NCBI RefSeq assembly: GCF_010998615.1
Contig: NZ_JAAEAH010000028.1
Location: 1-64,000, forward strand
Origin: Myxococcus sp. CA023
GTDB lineage: Bacteria; Myxococcota; Myxococcia; Myxococcales; Myxococcaceae
Direction of reading: 5' to 3'
DNA: 64,000 nt
How positions within the stretch are numbered: the first letter of the stretch is position 1; every line of letters starts with the position of its first letter. Under the pieces are notes generated by a model that saw only the letters and a list, made by a program, of their open reading frames with translations, ran no database searches and was not told where the DNA came from. Positions 54,971-63,316 of the stretch are shown piece after piece. Both the position numbers and the translations under genes were made by a program.

Positions 54971-57900
54971 TCAGAGCCCGAAGCCGATGAGGTGCAGGTG
55001 GTCCAGGCCCTGCTCGAAGCGGTAGGCGTATTGGTAATAGAGGGACACCGGAACCGCCTGCCCGAAGGTGAGGTGCAGTGACGCGGAGGCCCCCACGGCC
55101 GCATGGTTGGCGCGGTTGTCGGTGCGGGCCAGCGAGCCGAAGGCCTCGACGCCGACGTCGCGCACGAAGAGGGACGGGAAGAGCCACAGCGTGGAGGCCC
55201 ATCCGTAGTCGATGGGGACCCGGTACTGGTACGTCGCGGAGCCGATGAGCGCGTTGCGCGCGCGAATCTCCAGGTCCTCGTAGCCGCGCAGGTACTCGCT
55301 GAAGGCGATGCCCGGCTGCAACTGCAGGGGCAGGGGGGCGGTCTGCTGGCTCTCGCGGTTGGCGTACCAGATTTGCCCCGCTCTCAGGCCGCCGACCTGG
55401 AGCAGCCCGGACGGCGCGCCGGGGAGGAAGCGCCCCACGGCGGTGAGGCGGAGGTTGTCGCGCCCCGTGAAGGGAAGGCCCCCCGTGAAGGCGTCGAGTC
55501 CCAGGCGCACATCGCCCATGGTGGAGTCCTGGAGGAATGCGCCGGGGTACACACCCGCGGCCGCCGTCATGCCCAGGCCGCGCTGGGTGCTGCCATAGGA
55601 CGTGGCGTCACCCGCGAAGTACGACACGGAGACCTCCGGGCCGACGATGCGCGTCAGCATGCGCGGGAAGCGGTCCGTGGCGTCGTACTCGCGGCGCAGC
55701 GCCAGCACGCCGAAGGTCACCGGCGTCGTCCAGAACGAGCGCGAGGCGAAGGCCGTGGCCTGGAGGTCCGTGCGCTGATTCTGGCGGATGTACGCGCCCG
55801 ACACCTGGATGTACCAGGGCGCGAGTTGCGCGTTGCCGTAGGCCAGCGAGAGGCTGGGGGCGTCTTCGCGCGAGTCGAAGGAGAGCAGCAGCGAGTACGC
55901 GTGGAAGCCGAGCCGGTCCTGTCCCGCCAGGGCCAGCCCGCCCATCACGTACGTGTCGTCCGTGTTGTCGGGGTCGGCTCCCGCGAGCAGGTAGGGCACG
56001 CGGAGCTCGGGGATGAAGAAGCGCTCCAGCGGCGAGTAGGGCTCGTCCGAGAGAATCTGGAGCTCCGTGCCCGGGTCAGGCGGGGCTTCGACAGGACCGT
56101 CGAGACCCGTGAGCGCCGTGGGCGCGTCTTCGGCCGCGGGAGATGGGGACGGCGGTGCGGTGTCCTCGGTGGCAGGCTGCTCCGAAGGGGGCCCAGGAGG
56201 GGGAGGTACGGCGCCCTCGGCAGGGCTGGTGGGGAGCTGCTCGGAGGGCGGTGCTCCAATGCCCGGCGCGTCCTCTGACGGCGAGGGCGGTTGCGCAGCA
56301 TGGGCCTGGACCGGCGCGCCGGGCATGGGGAACGCGGCGAACTCGGACTCGGACTCGGAAGGTGCGGCCGTGGGCGCTTGCTCCGACTCCGATGCCGGAG
56401 TCTCCGTGCGCACTTCGGGGAGCCGGGGCGCTCCGGGTTCGGTCTCGGGAGACGTAGCCGAAGGGTGGGGCGCCTGCGCCAGCACCGTGTGCCGTGCCAC
56501 CTCCACGCGCGCAGTGCCAGCGTCGGCCTCCGCTGGCGCAATGGGCTCCAGCGGCGCGCGATCGATGGTGAAGTTCAGACCGTCCCGGTTGAGGAACACG
56601 ACCTCCTCGGTCCCCACGGGATGGACGTCCATCACCACGTGTGGCGCGTCCGTGATGCGAACCACCTCTCGCGTCGCCACCGTGAGGACGTGGGCCTGCA
56701 GCCGCCCCTCATGTTCCCGGAGGAACACGAGGCGTTCATCATCCAGCCACCTGGGCGAGTAGTTGAAGCGGCCATCGCGCGTGAGCCACCGAAGGCGTCC
56801 ATCCGCTTCCCGCAGGACCAGGTCCCAACCCGCGTCCCCTGAGAGTGGGAAGACGACCCGCTCGCCATCCGGTGCGACCGCGGGCGGCCCCACGGAGGTG
56901 CTGGCGCCGAAGTCGGTGAGGGCCTTCCGGGTGTCCGTCTCCAAATCCAGCCGCACCACGTTGGCCGAATCCCCATCGACGCGGACGTAGACGTAGGCCG
57001 ACTCGTCCGGCGTGATGCTTCCGCCCATCCCCGCCACGTCGTCCCAGAGCCGCACGACGTCACCCGTCCGTGCATCCACCTTCCACAGGCGCGCGGTGTA
57101 GCCGCCTTCGACGTTCAGGTCGGCCATCACCAGGTACAGCCACGCCCCATCGCGGCTGAACGACATGCCGCTGACCAGCGTCGCGGAGCCCAGCACCCAG
57201 CGGCGCCCGGGCAGCAGCTCCACCAGTGGCCGTTCGAAGCGCACGCGGCCGTCCGGCTCCAGCACCGTCAGCCGGGTGTAGCGCTCCCGGCCCACGCCAA
57301 TCGTCGCGGTGGTCCCCGTGGCCGCGTGTGAGGTCAGTCGGGAGAAGTAGCCCGCGTCGGGCACCCACGTCCGTTGCGACGCGGGCCGCTCGCGCACCTG
57401 GAGGTCCCGCCGTAGCGACTGCGTGTACTCCGCGAACAGCGAGCCGATGTCCCGCCCGTACACACGCTTGAAGCGCAGCGTCACCGCCAGCGGAGGCGCC
57501 AGGGAGCCGCCCTGTTCATCCACCAGCTTCCACAGCTTCGACTCCCCGTAGCGCTTCGCGAGGTACTCCACGAAGTGCATGCCGGTGATGTAATTGCCGC
57601 CGAACGGGTCCAGCGCGCGCTGCTCGGGGGACAGGTAGCCGGGGTTCAGCCGTCCACCGGTGGCCTGCACCACGGAGTCGTACCAGCCGCGCCAGATGGG
57701 GCTGTGCGGCCGGCCCGCGTTCTTGTCGAACTGGCCTTCGTAATAGGTGGCCAGGCCCTCCAGGAACCACGACTCCGTATAGGAGTTGGGCTGGAACAGG
57801 CCCCCGGTGACGAGGTTGAGGAAACCCCAGACCCCGTCCGTCTGCTGGAGCTGCACGTAGTGGACGGCCTCGTGGCAAGCCACGTCGCCGACGTCCACCT

Positions 57901-58300
57901 CGCCCAGGTTGAACAGGTGGAACAGCTCCAGCGTCAGGTGGGAAGGCATCACCATCTGCTGAGGCGTGCTGGCGTAATCCGGGACCACGTAGGCGTTGTT
58001 GAAGTTGGAGCTCGTCAGGTAGACGAGCACCCGGTCCCGCTTCTTCTTCCCCCACGTCTGCTCGTGGAGGCGGGCCACGCAGCCCTCCAGCCGCGACGCC
58101 ATGCGCAGGGCCGCGCCCCGGAGCTGGGCGGGGTAGTAGAGCTCCAGGGACTCGGTGGTGAGCTTGCGCATCTCGTCCCGAGCGAACGAGGCCTGGATGT
58201 TCTGGGGGAAACGGGGTGTGACGAAGGCACACCCGCCGTTTGTCAGCAGGAGACAGGTGGCGAGGACAGCCCAGCGAAGCCACCAGCGGGAAGCGGGCAT
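54971..58300 (-). CDS. Lipoprotein: HExxH peptidase, beta-propeller and beta-barrel
   Basis: 1109 residues from ATG 58300. A lipobox signal (LLLTNGGC) is followed by a gluzincin-like metallopeptidase (about 30-330) with HEAVHYVQ (about 138) and the third ligand in FLEGLATYYEG. Next is a TolB/DPP-like propeller of about 290 residues (FSRDGAWLYLV, ITPDESAYVYV, VAPDGERVVF). A Pro/Ser/Glu-rich linker spans about 620-740. The C-terminal about 365 residues are of outer-membrane-barrel character, ending with alternating aromatic strands and a terminal GFGL. A lipidated N-terminus combined with a C-terminal barrel is unusual. Confidence 0.85.
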   Translation of the reverse strand: MPASRWWLRWAVLATCLLLTNGGCAFVTPRFPQNIQASFARDEMRKLTTESLELYYPAQLRGAALRMASRLEGCVARLHEQTWGKKKRDRVLVYLTSSNFNNAYVVPDYASTPQQMVMPSHLTLELFHLFNLGEVDVGDVACHEAVHYVQLQQTDGVWGFLNLVTGGLFQPNSYTESWFLEGLATYYEGQFDKNAGRPHSPIWRGWYDSVVQATGGRLNPGYLSPEQRALDPFGGNYITGMHFVEYLAKRYGESKLWKLVDEQGGSLAPPLAVTLRFKRVYGRDIGSLFAEYTQSLRRDLQVRERPASQRTWVPDAGYFSRLTSHAATGTTATIGVGRERYTRLTVLEPDGRVRFERPLVELLPGRRWVLGSATLVSGMSFSRDGAWLYLVMADLNVEGGYTARLWKVDARTGDVVRLWDDVAGMGGSITPDESAYVYVRVDGDSANVVRLDLETDTRKALTDFGASTSVGPPAVAPDGERVVFPLSGDAGWDLVLREADGRLRWLTRDGRFNYSPRWLDDERLVFLREHEGRLQAHVLTVATREVVRITDAPHVVMDVHPVGTEEVVFLNRDGLNFTIDRAPLEPIAPAEADAGTARVEVARHTVLAQAPHPSATSPETEPGAPRLPEVRTETPASESEQAPTAAPSESESEFAAFPMPGAPVQAHAAQPPSPSEDAPGIGAPPSEQLPTSPAEGAVPPPPGPPSEQPATEDTAPPSPSPAAEDAPTALTGLDGPVEAPPDPGTELQILSDEPYSPLERFFIPELRVPYLLAGADPDNTDDTYVMGGLALAGQDRLGFHAYSLLLSFDSREDAPSLSLAYGNAQLAPWYIQVSGAYIRQNQRTDLQATAFASRSFWTTPVTFGVLALRREYDATDRFPRMLTRIVGPEVSVSYFAGDATSYGSTQRGLGMTAAAGVYPGAFLQDSTMGDVRLGLDAFTGGLPFTGRDNLRLTAVGRFLPGAPSGLLQVGGLRAGQIWYANRESQQTAPLPLQLQPGIAFSEYLRGYEDLEIRARNALIGSATYQYRVPIDYGWASTLWLFPSLFVRDVGVEAFGSLARTDNRANHAAVGASASLHLTFGQAVPVSLYYQYAYRFEQGLDHLHLIGFGL

Positions 58301-58398
58301 GCGGGCCATCCTACAGGCCACAAATCGTAGCCACGACCGCGAATTTCACGGTAAGGGATGGCCCCGTCGCCTTCCTATTTCCGAGTCTGGATTCCGCC

Positions 58399-59724
58399 AT
58401 GTCCGAACCCGCCACCCAGGCGCATCCCGTTCCGCAGCACGTTCACAATGCCCAGATGCAGGTCGCCACTGCCCTGGAGCAGGCCACCGGCAAGCCGGTC
58501 GACCTGCTCAATGCGCCCTGGGTGGAGATTGAACCCGCCATCGCGCAGCTGACTGGCGGCCAGTTCCAGGTGAACAAGCCGGAGCACCAGACCATCGCGC
58601 TGGGCCTGGCGGGGGCGTTCGCCCTGCGGCTCATCCAGGAGCACCAGGCCTTCTGGTTCCCCAACCGCGACTCGCCGGAGGGCGCCACGCTGGGCTTCCC
58701 GGAGGCCATCATCATGCTGTCGCCGTTCGGCGCGGTGATGGATTCGCTGGGGCAGGGCAAGCTGGCCCGCCTGGAAGACCTGGCTGCGGACATCCGCCGT
58801 TCGCTGGGACAGGCCCGCTTTGGCGGCAACCCGGCGCAGGCCCTGGGAGGCCAGGCGCCCAAGCTGACGCCGGTGGACTACCAGCGCCTCTTCGACCCCG
58901 GGTTCCTCCAGTTCGTCGTCCTGGACCCGAAGAAGGCCGCCACGGCCCTGGAGACGAAGCCGGACGGGCTCGCTCGGGACGTGCGCAACGCGCTGGGCCG
59001 CACGCAGCCGCCGCTGCCGCCCGAGGCGCGCCAGCAGTTCGAGGGGCAGATCGTGCAGTCCCTGCAGCGCCTGGACACCACCAAGTCGCTCATCGACCAG
59101 GCCGAGCGCGCGCCGCGTCTGGCGGAGTTGATGGCGCACCTGTTCGGCACCATCGGTGGGACGGGCTCGGCGCCCGAGGACTTCTGGCACGACCTGGTGC
59201 TGCCGCTGCTGTTCATCGGCACCCCGGCCAACTTCCCGCCGCTGGACGAGGAGGAACTGGAGATGTTCCGCCAGGGCGCGGACCCGCTGCCGCTCTTCGT
59301 GGACCTGGTGCCGCACGCGCACAAGGCCCCCGACGAGGGCCTGCTGGGCGCGTTCGAGATGAGTGACATCGGCCTGGTGCACCCGGGCTTCGGCCGGGTG
59401 GGCGCGCTTCGCCTCATCCGCATCAACGCCGCGCGCATCCAGTCGCTGTTGGAGCAGTTCGACCCCGCGAAGACGGCGGAGACGCTCCAGCGCTTCACGG
59501 AGTACGTGGCGAAGGCTGCCGGCAAGCCCGCCACCGAGTCGCCGCAGGGCAAGGAGATGCTGCAGGCCGCGCTGACGCTGCTCTCCGACCTGAAGCGCTC
59601 CGTGACGCAGGTTCAGGGCGGCGAGTTGTCCCTGCGCCGGCTCACCGAGGCCGAGGCCGCGTCCGAGCAGGCCCTGGCCGTGGTGCGCAAGGCCCTGCAG
59701 GGTTCCATCATCCTGACGGCTTGA
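58399..59724 (+). CDS. Large soluble protein of unknown function
   Basis: A 441-residue protein without signal or membrane segment. It is mostly helical, with a Gly/Pro-rich centre (LGGQAPKLTPVDY). Recognisable local features are EHQTIALGLAGAFALRLIQEHQAFWFPN, FDPGFLQFVVLDP, FWHDLVLPLLFIGTPANFPPLDEEE and a helical C-terminus. The ATG at 58399 lies in the 98-bp divergent gap with the peptidase gene. The 3' end overlaps the convergent gene by 17 bp. I do not recognise a family; the composition suggests a folded, conserved protein. Confidence 0.75.
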   Translation: MSEPATQAHPVPQHVHNAQMQVATALEQATGKPVDLLNAPWVEIEPAIAQLTGGQFQVNKPEHQTIALGLAGAFALRLIQEHQAFWFPNRDSPEGATLGFPEAIIMLSPFGAVMDSLGQGKLARLEDLAADIRRSLGQARFGGNPAQALGGQAPKLTPVDYQRLFDPGFLQFVVLDPKKAATALETKPDGLARDVRNALGRTQPPLPPEARQQFEGQIVQSLQRLDTTKSLIDQAERAPRLAELMAHLFGTIGGTGSAPEDFWHDLVLPLLFIGTPANFPPLDEEELEMFRQGADPLPLFVDLVPHAHKAPDEGLLGAFEMSDIGLVHPGFGRVGALRLIRINAARIQSLLEQFDPAKTAETLQRFTEYVAKAAGKPATESPQGKEMLQAALTLLSDLKRSVTQVQGGELSLRRLTEAEAASEQALAVVRKALQGSIILTA

Positions 59725-60577
59725 GCAGCCGTTCCAGCGCGGCGCGCGACGTGGGCTCCAGCCGGTCTCCGGCCAGCCCCAGCGCGCGCCGCGACAGCAG
59801 CCGATAGAGGGGGGCGACGTCCGAGGGGAGCGCCTCCAGGTGCGCCGCCACCACGCCGGAGTCTCCGCGGACGATGGGCCCGGTGAGTCCCCCCGCGAGA
59901 CCCCGGGTCTCCAATCCCCTCAGCGCCGAATGCATCAGCGGCAACAGGGCCGCCAGTGCGTCCGTTGGAGGGATTCCCGCGGCGCCCAGGGCCGCCACCG
60001 CCGCATCCGCCAGCGACACCAGGCCTCCAGCGCTGAGCACCGCGCCCGCGTGGTAGGCCGCGCGGTGGGCTTCTGGCACCTCGATGACGCGGAGCCCCGC
60101 GTCCGCCGCCATGTGACGCAGCACCTCCCGCAGCGTGCGTGACGGGGTGCTCACCGCCACGGTGCTGCCCGCCAGCGAGTCACGTGGCGAGGAGACAGCG
60201 CAGAGCGGATGGAACGAGCCGCGACTCCGGCCCTTGGCCGTGCCCAGCGCATCGAGCGAGAGCGCGCCCGCAGTGTGCACCAGTGCTGCCGTGCGGGGGA
60301 GGGTGGTGGACAGTGTCTGTGCGACGGCGGGCACCGCCGCGTCCGGAACGCACAGGAGGATGACGCGGGCCCGCTTCAGGTCCGCGGGAGCGGCCGTCTT
60401 CAAGCCGAGTGCTTCCGCGCGCTCGCGGCCTTCATCCGTGCGGGAGTGAATGTGCACGGGCCAGCGCTTCGCCTGGAGCGCCAGCCCGAGGGCGCCACCC
60501 AGGCGGCCCATCCCGACAATCACGACGGGTGGGCGCCGTTTCGAAGGCCCTGCGCGGCGGCGGGGGCCGGGGCTCAT
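59708..60577 (-). CDS. Rossmann-like / DUF2520 oxidoreductase-like protein
   Basis: A 289-residue protein. The N-terminal NAD(P) fold reads PVVIVGMGRLGGALGLALQ after a basic head. CVPDAAVPAVAQTL, HTAGALSLDALG, GSFHPLCAVSS and the helical C-terminal half beginning AHRAAYHAGAVLSAGG match the two-domain DUF2520 family, which is related to F420/ketopantoate-type reductases. The substrate is unknown. The ATG overlaps the end of the Clp-like gene (ATGA), so the two are co-translated. Confidence 0.86.
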   Translation of the reverse strand: MSPGPRRRAGPSKRRPPVVIVGMGRLGGALGLALQAKRWPVHIHSRTDEGRERAEALGLKTAAPADLKRARVILLCVPDAAVPAVAQTLSTTLPRTAALVHTAGALSLDALGTAKGRSRGSFHPLCAVSSPRDSLAGSTVAVSTPSRTLREVLRHMAADAGLRVIEVPEAHRAAYHAGAVLSAGGLVSLADAAVAALGAAGIPPTDALAALLPLMHSALRGLETRGLAGGLTGPIVRGDSGVVAAHLEALPSDVAPLYRLLSRRALGLAGDRLEPTSRAALERLLKPSG

Positions 60578-63096
60578 CGCTCGCGCTGGAACTGAAGCTG
60601 TCCGGAGTTCACCGCGATGCGCACGCGGTCGCCCGTGCCGAACTCACCCGACAGGATGCGCTCCGCGAGGGGGCCCTCCACCAGCCGCTGCACCATCTGC
60701 CGCATGGGGCGCGCGCCCAGCTGCGGGTCGAAGCCGCCGGACTTCAGCAGGTGGCCGACCACGTCGTCGCCCGCCACGTATTCGATGCCGCGCTCGGTGG
60801 CCAGGCGCTTGCTGCTCTCCTCCAGCAGCAGTGTGGCGATGCGTGCCACCTCCACCTCCGCCAGGGGACGGAAGGGGAGCCGTTCGTCGATGCGGTTCCA
60901 CAGCTCCGGCGGCAGCGCCTTGCGCGCCACCGAAGATGCCATGTCCATGGCGTCCCCGGGGCCCGCGGAATCCGCGCCGAAGCCCACTGGGCGGCCGGTG
61001 CGGGAGAAGGCCTCCGCGCCCAGGTTCGTCGTCATGACAATGACGGTGTTGGAGAAGTCGATGTGGCGCCCCTTGCCGTCCGTCAGGCGGCCTTCCTCCA
61101 GGACCTGGAGGAGGAGCATCTGCACCTCGCGGTGCGCCTTCTCGATTTCGTCCAGCACCACCACCGACGAGGGCCGGCGGCGCACGGGCTCCGTGAGCTG
61201 TCCGCCCTCACCGAAGCCCACGTAGCCGGCGGGCGAACCGATGAGGCGCGAGACGCCGTGCTGCTCGGACATCTCGCTCATGTCCAGGCGCACCAGCGCG
61301 TCGCGGTTGCCGAACAGCACGTCCGCCAGCGCGCGGGCCATCTCCGTCTTGCCCACGCCCGTGGGGCCCAGGAAGAGGAAGCTGCCCATGGGGCGGCGCG
61401 AAGCGAAGCCCGCGTAGTTGCGGCGGATGACCCGGGCGATGCGCGTGACTGCCTCCGAGTGCCCGATGACGCGCTCCGCCAGGTCCTGCTCCAGCCGGAG
61501 CAGCCGCGACGAGTCGTTCATCAGCAGGCGCTCCTCGGGAACGCCCGCGAGCTTGGCCACCACGCGCGCCACGTCGGCGGGCTCCACCACGTCGCGGCCC
61601 TCGCGGTGGCAGCGGCTGCCCGCCAGGTCCACCACGGAGATGGCCTTGTCCGGCATGAAGCGGTCCGTCACGTAGCGGCTGGCGAGGGATGCCGCGGCCT
61701 CCAGCGCCTCGGGCGTGAAGCGCAGCCCGTGGTGCTCCTCGTAGCGGCCGATGACGCCGCGGAGGATCTCCACCGTCTCCGGTACGGAGGGCTCGTTGAC
61801 CACCACGGCGGTGAAGCGGCGCTCCAGGGCCGGGTCGGTGCTGATGAACTTGCGGTACTCGTCGTGCGTGGTGGCGCCGATGCAGGGGAACTCACCGCGC
61901 GCCATGGCCGTCTTCAGCTCGTTGGCCGCGTCCTGCGGACCGTCACCCGTGGAGCCCGCGCCCACCAGCGTGTGGATTTCGTCGATGAAGACCACCACGC
62001 GGCCCTCGGCGCGGCGGACCTCTTCCTTCAGCGCGTTGAGCTTCTCGGAGAACGAGCCGCGCAGCTGCGTGCCGGCCACCAGCGTGGCCATGTCCAGCTC
62101 CACCAGCACCTTCTCCGACAGCGACCCACGCAGCTCGAGCAGGCGCTGCGCCACGCCCTCCACCACCGCCGTCTTGCCGACGCCAGGCTCGCCCAGCAGG
62201 CAGGGGTTGTTGGTGCGCCGCTTGCCCAGGATGTCGATGACCTCCTCGACCTCGCGCGCGCGGCCCACCACCGGGTCCAGGCGGCCCTCGTGGGCGGCCT
62301 GGCTCAGGTTGCGGCCCAGCGAGGTGAGCAGGGGATAGGCCTTGGCGTCGAGCACGGGCGACGCGGCGGCGGACTGCGCCGGCCGGCCCGCGGGTGCAGG
62401 GGCGGCCGTGGAGGTCGGGGCAGGGGACGGCGCGGCGCGTGCCACGGGCGCGGGCGGCGGCGCTTCCGGCTCCTCGTCCACGTCGATGAGATCGCGCGGC
62501 GACAGCGCGGGCGTGCTGTAGCGCGGAGGGGGTGGCGGCGCGGTGAAGGGCGGGGGCGACGACGGCGGGGCGCCGGGCCGGGAGCGCGGCAGGCTCAGCG
62601 TGACGGCGGAGGCCGGAAGGGGAGACGGCGGCGCGCCCAGGGGGCGGCTCGCGGGCCGGGGGCCCAGGGTCTGTGACCGGCCCAGTTGGAGGCGGCGCGG
62701 CATGTGACCACTGGTGAAATAGGACATCGCCACGCGCATGAGACCGCCCAGGTCCAGCCCGGCCTGTAGCAGCAGTTCCTGGGCCGCGCAGCGCACCCGG
62801 GCCACGGCGATGAGCAGGTGGAGGCAGTCCGCCTCCTGGGAGCCCACATTGGAGGCGATCTCCCGGGTCTTCTCGCGCAGCTCCCGGAGCAGGCTGTCCG
62901 GCTCCGCGGGAGCGGCCGTCAGCAGCTGGAGGATGGCGTCCTCGTCCACGCCTCGCTCCTTGAGCAGCAGCTGTGCACGGTTCTCCACCGTGAAGAGCGC
63001 CAGGAGCACGTGGGCGGAGGTGACCCTCTGAACCACGCTCTGTGCGATGTCATTCGCTTCGTGGAGGACCTGCGCGAGGTCCGTGCTATCGACCAT
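60574..63096 (-). CDS. ClpA/ClpC-like AAA+ unfoldase with long proline-rich linker
   Basis: 840 residues from ATG 63096 after CCGGAG; the frame extends 19 codons further. A Clp N-domain (about 1-145) precedes a proline-rich linker of about 110 residues. D1 has GEPGVGKTAVVEG and VFIDEIHTL, and D2 has GPTGVGKTEMARAL, VVLDEIEKAH and RIDERLPF. There is no ClpB-type middle coiled-coil. VGF in D2 (after RTGRP) sits where ClpC-type proteins carry their ClpP-binding loop, so it may feed ClpP. The long linker is atypical. It is coupled to the DUF2520 gene. Confidence 0.9.
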   Translation of the reverse strand: MVDSTDLAQVLHEANDIAQSVVQRVTSAHVLLALFTVENRAQLLLKERGVDEDAILQLLTAAPAEPDSLLRELREKTREIASNVGSQEADCLHLLIAVARVRCAAQELLLQAGLDLGGLMRVAMSYFTSGHMPRRLQLGRSQTLGPRPASRPLGAPPSPLPASAVTLSLPRSRPGAPPSSPPPFTAPPPPPRYSTPALSPRDLIDVDEEPEAPPPAPVARAAPSPAPTSTAAPAPAGRPAQSAAASPVLDAKAYPLLTSLGRNLSQAAHEGRLDPVVGRAREVEEVIDILGKRRTNNPCLLGEPGVGKTAVVEGVAQRLLELRGSLSEKVLVELDMATLVAGTQLRGSFSEKLNALKEEVRRAEGRVVVFIDEIHTLVGAGSTGDGPQDAANELKTAMARGEFPCIGATTHDEYRKFISTDPALERRFTAVVVNEPSVPETVEILRGVIGRYEEHHGLRFTPEALEAAASLASRYVTDRFMPDKAISVVDLAGSRCHREGRDVVEPADVARVVAKLAGVPEERLLMNDSSRLLRLEQDLAERVIGHSEAVTRIARVIRRNYAGFASRRPMGSFLFLGPTGVGKTEMARALADVLFGNRDALVRLDMSEMSEQHGVSRLIGSPAGYVGFGEGGQLTEPVRRRPSSVVVLDEIEKAHREVQMLLLQVLEEGRLTDGKGRHIDFSNTVIVMTTNLGAEAFSRTGRPVGFGADSAGPGDAMDMASSVARKALPPELWNRIDERLPFRPLAEVEVARIATLLLEESSKRLATERGIEYVAGDDVVGHLLKSGGFDPQLGARPMRQMVQRLVEGPLAERILSGEFGTGDRVRIAVNSGQLQFQRER

Positions 63097-63261
63097 TCGA
63101 ACTCCGGCAAGCGACCAGACGAGCGCAATACACCCTCTTGGGGCGTCCGGCAAAATTTCCGCTACAGGCCGCTACATGTGCCGTAAAGCCCTGGAGTAGA
63201 AAGCGTCCGTCAGCGGAATTTGGCTGGCTGCCTGCCTGTTCGGCACCTTTCTTCGGCTGGC

Positions 63262-63275
63262 CAGGCAATTGCCTG
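63262..63275. promoter_or_regulatory. Palindrome in the clp/YIP1 intergenic region
   Basis: CAGGCAATTGCCTG is a perfect 14-bp palindrome 42 bp before the membrane-protein ATG. The same 220-bp divergent region also has near-inverted copies of AAATTTCCGCT (about 63155) and AGCGGAATTT (about 63214). It may be an operator for either gene; no regulator is known. Confidence 0.35.
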
Positions 63276-63316
63276 AGGACGAGCGACGTACTTCGCTCCG
63301 AGACCTCCACCACCAT

